Positions 49,701 to 62,300 of a stretch of DNA of 64,000 nucleotides are shown here, piece after piece (positions within the stretch are counted from its first letter, which is position 1; each line of letters starts with the position of its first letter). Position numbers and translations under genes: made by a program. The stretch spans positions 28,121,630 through 28,185,629 of the forward strand of contig CM043874.1 in assembly GCA_023846275.1 (NCBI GenBank). The letters run 5' to 3'. Source of the DNA: Vanilla planifolia (lineage: Eukaryota; Streptophyta; Magnoliopsida; Asparagales; Orchidaceae). The notes under the pieces are model-generated. The model was not told the DNA's origin. It saw nothing but the letters and a program-made list of their open reading frames with translations, and made no database searches.

Positions 49701-52513
49701 ATTTATTATAAAATCTACATCTATAGATCAACATAATAAAGAAGTAAATAAATAGCCACTTACAACATATCTTACCTACCAAAAGTTCAATAAAAGCTAT
49801 AATAATATTCATATATAATATCTAGTTAAAAAGACATAGATATAACTATCTCATATAAAGGTTCTCATATAGCTCAAAATAAAACTCTCTTTCTCTCTAT
49901 ATTTTATGTCACAAGCTACTAGGCACACCTAGCTCTATTTGAGTTTGTATTTTATCCTATAATTTAAGTGATAAGTAGGAAATACTCAACAAGAAAAAAG
50001 AACAAGTAAAGTAATATGAAATTCAATAAGTAACATATAAGTAAAAGAGGGAATAATATGAAGAGTTGCATGGCATTAGATAAGTATTTAGAATGTGCAA
50101 AATAATCCTATATATTGTCATCATGCTCATGCATTCATGTACTCTTCTTGTTGTACTCTTACAATATAACACTTATATGCTAATACTTCATTTTATTTCA
50201 TATCTCATCTTTTTGTATTTCTTTAGAATTTTTCATCTTTTCTCTTTTTAAAGCCTTGATTTCTCTTAATGGCCATTATCCTTGCTCTACAAGTTCTCAT
50301 ATCATATTTTATCTCTATGACATTGTCATATCTTTGGACCTCTATCAACAGTTAACTAGGTCACCAAATCACATCTCTCACTCTATCACTATATTATATT
50401 AAAGTACTAACAATAACAATGTCTCTGCTAATCATCGCCTTACAATGAAGTGCTAATAATCATAAGAATGAGGATTGATGTCATCTTAATCACATAACCT
50501 CTTCTCAACATCACTTTATACATAGTTCTAATGATAGCATGGTCTATAATTATTATTGCCTAGCACAAAATGCATTAGTAATAGGGGTGATCACATTATA
50601 TTGTACAACCTAGATAGTATCATAGGGAAATTCATAATATTTTTCACTTCTTTTATGTTTCTTATGATCATATAGATCATTAAGACAACCAACTTTTCTT
50701 TTTACATTCAATTTTATTTCATTTTATTTTTCTTTCACTTTTCATTTCTCATTCTTAATTCATACTTTGATACTTATAAGGATATATACATACAAACTCA
50801 TGCTAGTATGCTATATCTTTAATCAAATATATGCACAGCTAATCATTGTCATGCAATTATGTTCACATCATATCATGTCATTTTATGCAATTTAAAATAA
50901 ATGATAATTAGTCTATTTACATCATAGTTATCTCATTTTGTCTTCTTAATGGCTTTGAGACACCTCTTCCATAATTTTTTCTTTTTTTTCTCTTTTTTAT
51001 TCATTACCTATAAAATATTCATTATAATTACTATAGCATATGCACTTTGTAATTATTATTCTTCCATAATTCTCTTATTTTACTAAAAGCTTTTCTTCAC
51101 TTTACATTTTCTCAATTAATGCTTTCTTCACTAAAAAGCCTTTTTAAACAACTATACAAAGCCCTTCAAATTCCCTTTAAAATGCTACTTCTTTCCTTCA
51201 TGTACTATTCATTCACTTTTGTGTATGATAAGTTGAGCTTGACGTATGGTACATAAGCATTAATGTATGAAACATTCTAGTCAATGCATCATAAATCAAT
51301 CTAGACAAACTATCCTTAGCCCTTCTCTTATCCTCCTTTTATGCTAAATCTATGGTACATCAAATACTAGCATATTTTTCATTTTTTGGGAAATCATGGT
51401 GCCACAGCTATTTGCTCTTTAGCATGCATGTACTATCCAAGTAACTTCATGTACAATAGGTTGGCTTAATATATTGAATATTAGCATATTGTACATTTTC
51501 TTTATGAAAGGGTTGGTCTCTCAAAAAATTCTAAGTGTATCAGTTTTTAGCACTTAATATATTATATGTTAAAACTATTATGGTGCATGTTAGCTTTATA
51601 CATATGGTTTGTGACTGTTGTGTGTAAGCTATTTCTTCTTCCAATTCAACTTAATTCCCATCCAATTTAAGGAACAACTTAAATAAGATAAAAAAACATC
51701 TCAAAAGAAATCTAAGGAAAATTTCAATTAAAACCATACCTTTAATCTCTTTTTCATAACAAAACCAATCTTAGGCTTAAAATCTTTCTTCATATTCAAT
51801 TTCTAAGGATTCTTCTACTATTACTATTCTCATCCTACACTTTTGGCCTACATCTCCTCTTCTTAATTTTCCATGGATTCTCTTAGCAAATTCCTATATT
51901 AAATTTCTAAGGATTTTTCTCTTATATCCATTCCCATCCAACACTTTTGTCTTACAACTCCTTTTACTAGATTTCCTAAATGTTTTTCTTTGCTATCTCT
52001 CCTTCCTCTCCTCTCCTAATCTCTCTCTTCACATTCTAAAACTTCTCCTCTAAGGAATTCCCTTGAGATCAAGAGAGACCATGTATTTTGCCTCCATGTA
52101 ATAATAATAAAGTTATATTTATGACTTTACAAGTCCAATATTTGTTTTATTCCTAAAAACTTTCAAGTGATTTTCGAAAATTACAAGTCATATATCAATA
52201 ATTGTCTCCTATAGAGCACTTTTATATGGTATACTCAAACAACCAATTTAAGTTACTTAAAACATGACACATATTTTGGGATATGTAAAAATTTAATAAT
52301 TTCTCAAAAATAGGACTACACACAAGAACTTCAAGTATCATAGACTCAAATACATGTCATTACATAATTAAATATTGGACTTATTACATAGGGCATACCA
52401 TGCAAGTTCTACTTCTTAACTATATATATTGCCCTCCCAAAAAAATGGAAAGGGAATGAATTGTACTTCTTATACAGATTAAAACAAGTTAGTACAAGTT
52501 TTGAGGTGTTATA
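46740..52513 (-). mobile_element. E2: broken Ty3/gypsy chromovirus (Tekay/Del-like), gag-pol plus LTR (fossil)
   Basis: The - strand shows, from right to left, the LTR (49575-52513), a primer site resembling TGGTATCAGAG near 49555-49567, a retrotransposon gag domain at about 48780-49260 (WDEFTDEFKKWY), the protease end/RT start at 47652-47906 (EYLDIFSEELSSFPPNKEIEF), and further RT sequence down to about 46800. The EELxxxPPxxEIEF wording is typical of the Tekay/Del group. No matching left LTR was found before E1. Broken with many interruptions; old. Confidence 0.82.
49575..52513 (-). repeat. E2 LTR, about 2.9 kb
   Basis: It starts tgcctcac just beyond the primer site and ends ...ttgaggtgttata, the complement of the common TGTAACACCTCAA start of plant gypsy LTRs. 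Its first ~650 bases match the fragment at 24632-25280. Its length is close to that of the solo LTR at 26471-29428. Confidence 0.72.
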
Positions 52514-53858
52514 ATTATGTTATCTACACTAAGTTTTCCTTTACAAAAACTCTTGTTAATCATTGAATGAGGTTATGCGAAATTGCAGCTCATAAAAGAC
52601 TTAAATATTTTTAGGAGGTTTAACAAATCCATAAGCCAATATCTGCTCCTCAATAACAAAAGACCATGCTTATTATAATCAGCCATCTTTTTTCCAAAGA
52701 TAGGAAAGTGAAGCACATTTACAAACACAATCCATAGAGAACAAAAAGTAGCCAAAAAGTTCGAACAAAAATGTGGCTTATAAAATCTATGATAGATTAA
52801 CAAATGCAACAAAATGAAGGTAAGACAAAATATAGCGTCGTGCTAATACAACTTATGCAACAAGCACTTATAACTAATGTAAATTTGAAGTGGCACACTA
52901 AGTACAAAAAAAGAATGTTTTAACCAATGAAATTTTGAATGAAATATAGAAAGGTTAAGAGTACAACATCTACAAGGAATGAGTTCAAGAAATCCAAAAA
53001 GAAGATTTTGTAACATAGCATGAATGATAAAATTGACCACTTAAATTGATTTTTTCAACATTAAATTTTCAATCTCATAGTTTAGCCCTTTATTTAAGTC
53101 AAAGGGTACTCCAAATGTCAGATATGATTATAGAAGATAATGGTTAAACAATGACTATAATCTATTTTCCAAAAACTATTAAACTAATTGTTAGAGGTTT
53201 TCAACACTGAACATATTATTCAACCAATGAGATATATTATATGATAACATTTAATGATCTATTAAAATATTATGATGAATTCTAATGTGCATTCCAAAAT
53301 TCTAAAATTTAGATATAATAAGGTTAAGTTCATATGAAGAATTTATTGTACCTTGTAATGTATAACTATTGAACTATATGAAACTCTCAAATTCCCTCTT
53401 TTCAAGCCTAAGAAAATGCTCATATTATATGATGATAATGATCATGTTTTATGAAGTTCCTAGGATTCTTTTTCATTCATGAGTTATAATATAATGCCTG
53501 CTCATAGTGTATGATGAAATGCTATCATACTATTTAGAATTCTTTATTATTTTCTTCCCTAATTATTTTAAATCTAAAGATGATCATATTATATGACAAT
53601 AGGTATCCTACTATACATATACATTTATATTATTATTATACTTTTATTTCACTATCCACTTACAATTAGTACCACACCATATGAAGAATTATACTATATA
53701 ATAAGTTTGAACTTCTATAAATATACTCATGCACTTGATCTAGTATGGAAAATATTTTATGATAGTCAAAACGTATTATATAATAACTATAGTTTTACAT
53801 ATTTGTTATTTAGGTTTTCCTTTACACTCACCTACTTTAGCTATCTTAATTGATATAA
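52514..53858. other. AT-rich stretch, nothing recognised
   Basis: No host gene, RNA or clear element part is visible. It could be LTR sequence of E3, because tatatgatgataat-like motifs recur at 57800-58600, but the alignment is weak. Confidence 0.3.
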
Positions 53859-53859
53859 A

Positions 53860-54120
53860 TCTATTTAGTAAACTTAGAAATGTATCATGGAAGAGAATTG
53901 AAAGGTCCTTTGTAGCCTTGATGGATATAATAAGTGGATCATATTCCTTAGGCAATACCCTAATGATCTTTCTTACTTATTCATCATTTGAAAAAACTTT
54001 TCGTAAGCTTGTAAGAGTATTAGCAATTTTTGTGAAATGTGTCAATATATATTTAACCATTCCACACAAAGACATCCTATAGAATTCGTAATTATGGGCA
54101 AGCATATTTATTTTATTTTT
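53860..54120 (-). mobile_element. Copia-type (UBN2) gag fragment (fossil)
   Basis: On the - strand there are blocks KIIRVLPKEYDP and ATKDLSI in the spacing of the Copia gag domain (family: KILRSLP, EAKDL). It is short and broken, with no accompanying pol recognised. Confidence 0.6.
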
Positions 54121-54969
54121 CTTCACTTGTGAGGTTACCTTATAAATAACATCACGTCTATTACAAATTTCATGAGTAACTTTCTAAATTCGTGGCCCAA
54201 CTATACTCTATGGTATTCAAACAATAATGCCAATTTTTAGAGTATAAGAATTTAACTAAACACTATGATTTTCATCAACATTTAATTCAATGTTTTCCTT
54301 TTTGAATACAACATTAGTTACAACTTTTTGTAGGAAAGCTAAAAAGATAATGGACAATGTTCCACAAATCTAAATTTATTGATAAAAAATAACTTTTCAT
54401 TCTACTATTCCAATCTAGGTAATACTCTCAAGAAAATAATAGAGGATGATGAGGAAATGTACCTTAACCCAATGTAGTTAAGGCTTTAATTAATTAAAAA
54501 CTTAACCTATGTTAACACAATTTTAATGCACATTTAGTTTCTTATTAAACTTAAAATAATTCCTGCTCTTTAAGATTTATATTTTTAGAGTTATTCAACA
54601 AATTGTGCATTATGAGACTAATGCAAAGATAGATAAGCTTGTGAACTATGCATGAGATGGTTAAATATAGTTTTATATTCTATACAAAGAACAAGTGATA
54701 AGATTAATAAGTTCTAATCCAAGTAATGTTTTGAATATGAGTTCTAGATGGGTAGCTACTCTTCCAAGAGCTAAGACCAATGGCTCCAAGATTTGCAATT
54801 TGAGCTGAGCTTGAATAAAGCCATAAACATATCTTAACATTATCTTCACATATGGAGTGCCTTAAGAATCTATTGAATAAACTCTCAACTAAATTAATTG
54901 ATTGATCTTGAGATGCATGATCTAAAATCACATAAAGAAAGTATTAGTATAAATAGCATAATAGTTTTT

Positions 54970-57140
54970 TTTATCATCAAATAAGTCATCCATAGACCAA
55001 GGTTTCAACACCTTATTCCTTTGTTTCTTCACTTCTTTAACTAGAATTTTGTCATGTTTTTCTTTATAACTTAATTATGGATGAACTTCGATAATAGTTT
55101 TGAATGTACTTCATGATATGTGAATGATATACCATGATTTCCTTAATGATGATTTATGCAATGCATTGCATATCCCTGCCAAAGTCCAAGGTAGTGTTAT
55201 TTTGTAAGACACTTTACAATTTTATTCTTTGATTTAAAAAGGACCAATATATCTTTGTTGTAACTTTCCTCTTTCTCTAAAGTACGTAACTTCTTTCATA
55301 AGGCTCATTTTGATAAATACATGATCACTATTTTGAAATTCTAATTTTTTTGCTTGGAAATGTAATACTTTTTTGATGGACTTGCATCTTTTGAATGTTA
55401 TCTTTGATAAGTTATATCTTTTCTATGGTTTTTTGATAATAACAATTTGAAGTTCCACTAGTGCCTTTTTAGTTTGATTAAAATAACATAGTATAGATTG
55501 AGAACTTCTTACATAAAATTCTTTGAATGTATCCATCTTTATGCTTGATTAACTGTACCAAGGTGAAGGCGAGATTCTTAATATCCTTCAAAGTCAGATA
55601 TGCACAATTTTAGCATATCCTCTACTACTATGATAATTTTCTCATTTGGGCTATGAATATGAGGATGGAAGGTTGTACTAAATTTTAATTATATTTCAAA
55701 AGCATCTTGAGTCCTCTACTTAAAGTGAGATGTGAATTTGGAGTTTTAATTAGATATATGGCCTTTGGTCTATGAAGCCTTAATCTGATCTAGGTAAATT
55801 TGTGCTATCTTTTTCACCATGTATGTAGTATTTATTCGCAAAAAATGTGTTTTCTTAGTGATTTTAGGCATTATCCACTATAGCATCCTATTGTTAGTTT
55901 TAGGTGATCTATCTACAAAATCCATAGATAACTCTTTCTATTTACAAATAGGCATGGAAATAAATTGAAGAAATTTGCTAGGTTTTTGTCCTTTTTGAGT
56001 TATTAACATACTGAGCATTTGTTAACAAAATCTTATATGCATATCTTCATTCTTGGCCTCCAAAATGTCTAGGTATTTGTCCTTTTTGAGTTATTAACAT
56101 ACTGAGAATTTGTTAACAAAATCTTATATGCATATTTTCATTCTTGGCCTCCAAAATGTCTTCATCATTATACATTTAGATATCCAAAGATGCATTATAT
56201 AATCTATTATTAAAGTATAGAATGCCATTCTCTTCTTTCAAATAAATTAATCTTGTCCTTCCAATAGTTTGGCCTCTTTCTTTTACACCTCTTCATTCTT
56301 ATTTTAAATTTTGTTGAGGTCCCATGGACAATTTGCTACAATTGTTTGAGTAGAACATCTTTTATCTATTGTAGATAAAGCATTTAGTTTGAGTTGACTC
56401 ATCTAATATTCTTCTACATTGGTGATGTAATTTAAGCCTACTCTCTTACTTAATTCATATGCTAATATGGTAGCTTTCCCAAGATGATGTGTGATATGTA
56501 TATCATAATTTTTTATTAGTTCCTAGCATTAACTATTCTATGGATTCATGGATATATACTTAAGAATTTAATGATTAAAGTGTACCTTAGTCTTAATGCT
56601 ATATAGCTAGTGCCTCCAAGAAGCATAAGTTATAACCTTGCCATTTTGCATTATAATTGCTCTTAATCCTTGTTAAGATGTATAAATGAATAATTAGAAT
56701 TCTTGCTCATTCTTAAGTAGAGTAAACACTAGTGTGGATGTTAATTTCACCTTGAGAGTTTCAGAACTATTTTAATAAGTTTCATCCCGCATAAAAGAAA
56801 CTTTTTTTAATTTAATTGAGTTAAAAATAGCTACTTTAGAAATTCTTTTAACAAAAGTTTGATAATATTTCGCCAATGTTAGAATACTTCTAATTTTATT
56901 AACATTTGTAAGTCTTGGATAATCAACTATTACTGCTACCTTTTGTTGGCCGACTACCAACCCTTTGGCATTTATTATATATATCCCAAGAATGATATTT
57001 CTAATAGCCAAAAGCTACACTTAGAGAATTTTTCATATAATTGTTTTTTTATTTTTTTAATACAAGATGTAGATGTTGTTCATGCTTGCGTATGCTTATA
57101 GAGTAGATCAATAAATTGTTCATGCTTTTCTTAAGTTATT
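54970..57140 (-). mobile_element. E3: broken Ty3/gypsy pol (Tekay/Del-like) (fossil)
   Basis: The - strand carries the end of the reverse transcriptase and its junction to RNase H at 56772-57120 (KVAVIVDYPRLTNVNKIRS), integrase with an NKCSVC zinc-finger half near 56000, the integrase C-terminal RYIGPF block near 55230-55300, and a chromodomain-type lead-in near 54980-55100. Broken with many interruptions; no gag is seen. LTRs are uncertain: a weak repeat links about 54880-54960 with 58950-59040. Confidence 0.75.
55981..56160. repeat. Tandem pair of a ~91-bp unit
   Basis: The segment tttgtcctttttgagttatt through ggcctccaaaatgtct appears twice in a row with only a few differences, so the duplication is recent compared with the age of the element around it. 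Confidence 0.9.
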
Positions 57141-59340
57141 ATTGCATGTTTGAAGGGAGTTTACAACTAAAAAAATGGAAGGAAAAATGGAACATATACA
57201 AGGGATCATGCGGTGGAGCATTATATGAAATAATTTATTGAATAATTAGTTAGTATGAAATAATTTAGTAAAAGCCAACACATCAAATTAATTAAAGTCA
57301 ACACACCAACTTAAGAAAAGCCTATAATTAGGGCTTAATAGAAGCCAATAAAAGAACAAGTAAAAGTCTCAGTAATAAGACAAAGAGCCAAGTAAAAACT
57401 TAATATAATAATTTCTATAACTAATGAATAATTAAGAAAAAAAGCATTATATGAATTAATATAAGATATGAGATAAAACTCAATGTTCATACAAGAGAGG
57501 ATATAAAAGATATAACTTGAAATAACAAAATACAACATAGTTCAAGGATTAAAAAGGAAAGCTAAGATTTCCATGCTAAAAGCTCGACATTTCCCCGTTC
57601 TCTTCTTAGAAATGATGAATCCAATCGAGATTTCTTACAAAGGATTTTCTAACTAAGAATTAGTTTATTCTATCATGTTTGGATGACTTTATATGCTCTT
57701 AAGAATGCTTTGAAATGACTCCAAAACTCACTCAAATGACTATGTTAAAAACCAATCAAATTAGTTGTTACATCTTGATTTGCTTTTATTATATGATCCA
57801 AGGAATTACATAAGTATGATGCATCACTAAAGAATCATCTAAATAATGCTAACATCCAGCTGATTCATTTTCACTATGTAAAATAGATTATGCTACTATG
57901 ATGTGGAAATCATACAATATAACTAGAATAAAATTATGCAAATCTAAATTCTTAGTATTCAAGAAAATATTATATAATTCATGATCATATACTTCATTAT
58001 GATAGGTCTTATAACAAGTTTATTTATGCTAATCATAGAATATCATATTAGTATGATAAGACAATCATAGAACTACAATGCAAATCTACATAATATATGA
58101 CTAAATACAAAAACTAGCTCTTAGATGAAACATTATAATAAGGGTATGAAGCTAGTCTTGTATAGGTACGATAGAAATTGGCACTTCCATAGCCTAACTC
58201 TTAGACTCTCACTATGTAGATAAATGGATCATGCAATTTTATTGAATATAATTTTATTGTATGGAGACATTATCTCCTTATAGTAGGCAATGTATTTGTA
58301 TGATTGTATGACAACATAAGAAATTCTAATTTCTCTCATCACTCAGTTTGATCCTTTATGTTATTCTTTAAATGAATATATCATACTAATACGAAAGATA
58401 ATATTGTATCATAAAAAATTAGAACATTAAACCTTAAAGCAAATCTCTTGGGTAAATGATCAACATATTATATAATAAGGGTATCATAATGGTATGAAAA
58501 TTATAAAATAGCCATTTTTTTCAAAATTTCTCTTAGTCAATGCTTTATTTGATTCAAATATTAACTGATCATATTATGTAGTAGGCTCATCATGCAAAGA
58601 TGATTAGCTTAGGCAATGCAAATCTCACTTAATTTAATCTCTTTTCAAATCTAACTTGATTTAGTCTTAAAATAAGATGCACTCATTATGAATGTAATAT
58701 TCTAAGGCAAATAATATATATAAAATAAGATGAAATGTATGCCTTGAGTAAATTCTAAGTATCTTAAACTAAATTATTATAAGTTTTAATATTTTAATTA
58801 CCAAAATAAAGAGATTAAATAATGATTTTTTGCTTATGTTACTTGAGCTTATGTTTATTCTAATGCTAGTTATAGTTATCACTCAAATAAGCCCATTAAG
58901 CTCCTTGAGTCAATTGATCAATCTCTTCACATTAATAACCTATGTTCTTTAGAAATGCATGATCTGAAATTAACACTTAGGAAAAATATTAGTAAACATA
59001 TCATAATAGATTTTGCCATTAAACAAGTGGTGCAATGGAGGTATAACATTAAGGTCTTTGCATTCGCATTTCAAGATAAAATTAGCAAGCATGTATCAAA
59101 AAACATTGATGAAACATGTTTGTTTTGCCCTTTATGATGTTGGCTTGTGCTCACACCTTGGTCGTGTTGTTTGGCAAAATTGTCTATCTTAGGTTTGTAC
59201 ATATTTAGATTGACATTATTTTAGACTTATTCATGCTAGTGTGCATCCTTGTTTTAGTTTTTTTTTCTAAGTTTTACATCTTATATTAACCATTCTTCTA
59301 TGGTTCATTACCATTTCACTTTAACTTCTTTGATACAAAT
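57141..59340. other. AT-rich, probable LTR-type sequence, no gene
   Basis: No ORF here is convincing, including 58955-59137. A weak direct match to the stretch before 54960 suggests an E3 LTR, but I cannot set its ends. Confidence 0.35.
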
Positions 59341-59341
59341 T

Positions 59342-62300
59342 TGTAAGGTCCCAATTATTTATGAATATGTATGATGTGATAAATAACAAAAGTCACTACT
59401 TAAAAAGTTCCTTTATCCATTAAATTTAAAATAACACTTTTTTTACTAATTTGATGGTACATAAAAAGATTTTTTTATTATTTGTAAAATTCTTTTTTCT
59501 TCTTTTTATTATTATTATTTTCAAAAGATGGACCTTTTGTTGTAATGAAAACAAACTAAAATTTTTCATAAATTTGTAGTGAATAAAAGTTAAATACCAT
59601 ATTTAAATCTCAAAATAACCTCCAAAAATAACAAGTTTCAATTGCATAATTAAGTAAATGATCTTTTGTATTTCTAAAAAAACAAATTAGCTATTGCAAC
59701 AACATAAGCTCATAGCCGATTCCTAATACATAACCACAAAGGAGTACTATAATAAAAGACTAAAAGATATGCCTCCTTTAGTTTTCCCTTAAAGTGTTTT
59801 AATGTGATTTATTATTACTTGTAATTGTTAACTTCAATAAAAGGCTAAGCCAATTAAGACTGGCTTAGTAAGCACACTACTTACTAGCAATAAAAAATAG
59901 TACATAATTAAATCATACTGCATGTTCAATCAAAATTTCATCACACAAGAAATAATTTGAAATATAAAAATATGTCATTACCATGCATGTCAAAGTAAAA
60001 TTTTTCATTTTTTACCCCATTCCTTTGGATTTTAGCTCTTTATTTCTTTAAAATTGGTCCCTTGACCATATTTTAATATTGTCTAGTTTTAGATCATGCA
60101 ATAGTTGAGTTTGGTAGGTCAAATCTCTCACCATTGGATCATAGAACCCCTTTATCTTCTTGCTATGCCTTCCTTTAAGTCTCCTTGCCTATCTCAAAAT
60201 CTTAGGGACTTTGTCCCATGTTCCATGGTGTTGATCCCAACCATTTAACATTTTTTTTATAACATTTTTGTAGCTTCACACTTCACCATAATAGTTTGTT
60301 AAGAATTGGTTTCCCCACCCATGAGTGCATGCTTATTTATTAATTAAAATTTGCAAATGTAAAGATGTGAGATTAAAATAAGAGAACAATTAGTGTAAGC
60401 ATCATGTGATAGATATAACCGATGGAAAGATTAGCATTTGAATTTCATAGACACATCAAATCATTAAATGTTTCCATATTTCTCTTTTGTAATTCACCAA
60501 ATTAAGATTTTAAAGCTTCTAAACTCAAACATTAATCATCAAGGCATATGCATTACATGGCTCATAGTCACATACATCAATCTGATGCCACGATCATATC
60601 AAGAGTTGAATTCTTATGAGTAAAGCTTCCCACAAGCTTCACAAAGCTGAATTCTTACTTTTTACACGTTGTTCTCTTAGATGTCTCAACTAAAATAGCC
60701 CCAATTTGGTTGCATTTGCTGTATCCTACTCACTAGAATCTCAAAATTCCTACACAAGATGAAAATTTACTCTCAATTTCTTCAAAGCAATGTTAAACGC
60801 TCTTCCATGCATAATTCTCCCCTTTATAAGTCCCAAATTGGTTGTTCGAATCCATAGTTGTTTCTCATCAAATGCTCTCCCCAAAAACCAACCAAACATT
60901 TGATTAACTCAACCATAATGTATCACATATGAATGGAACAGAGTCTATGACTTGCTTAATGTTCCATTGGAATTTGATGTTATTTCTTTCATCGTCAATG
61001 AGATTAAGTGCTTTTTAGGGTCAATGTCCATTAGGGTTAAATCATTATTTTAGACAATTTGATGATTATTTAATTTATGACTAAATTTTTAATCAATTTA
61101 ATATCTTAAATCTTTTGGTGAAAATGACGCCCAAAAGTTCTCCAATATTACTTCAAATAATTTACTCATCAAACTCTAATATCTATATACTTTTCATAGC
61201 CTTTTGATATTATTTAATATTTTTAACAATTTTTGCTTATAAAAAATTTTTAAATAACATCTTTCCATAGAAGTTTGATCCCTTAAAAATTAAATTTTCA
61301 AAAAATTGATACTATTGAAATATACAAAATATATCTTATTTTTATATATGTTTTAAGATTTTTTAACATCATCCAATAATTTAATAATTTTTCTCTTCTA
61401 TATTATTTATAATAATATTATTCTTATGACTTTACTCTTTATTTTATGATTGTTTTAAATCAATGATCTATAAAATTTTTTGTTATATGATTCCTGATAT
61501 TTTTAAACCCTAAGGATTGATAACATCTTTTTCTACGGATGTATGATTTTTTAGAAAATAACAATAATTCACAAAATTTGTAAAATTTCATCAAATTATT
61601 TTTTAATTAAATTGCTTACCTTTGATGATAATAAAATTTCTCTTACCTTTTTTAAGCTTTGATCTATCAACTGATGGATATATTTAAGTAATTTTATTGC
61701 TAGATAATATATATTTTTCCAAAATAAAATCAATAAAATAATTTTTATTGCTTTATGATGTTATTGATAGTCACTAGAAAGTATATCATTTTATATTTTA
61801 GATAATTTCATAAATATGATAGAAAAGGAATGATCTGATCAGACCATTTGAAACCTTGGCCAAACTATTTGAGATGGTTATTTATGATTTTAATGTCTAA
61901 TCCAAAAATGGATGCTTAGTATTTTCTTAAAAAGATACAAGTAAACATTGAGGATGACTAGAAATATCTAACATAATATTAAGGAGATTTAGTGAACATA
62001 AAAGAACTATAATCCAACTCTATATATAATCCCCCTTGGCATGTTAAAGTATGAAACTATTATTGACAAAACTATTCTTTAAACATTTTCTCTACATCCA
62101 TTTGCTTAGGTCAATGTTTGCCATCATTAAAAGATCATTCTAGAAAGATTTCATAGGCATGCTTGAATACTCAACATCTTGCATTCACATCTTCTCTCAA
62201 AGAAAGATTGGGTTATGAGTTTTTATTTTTATAAAATCACTACTACATGAGTGATCCCCATGGCATAGCTTGTGAGCAAGGGTGAAGCTTATTTAGGGCT

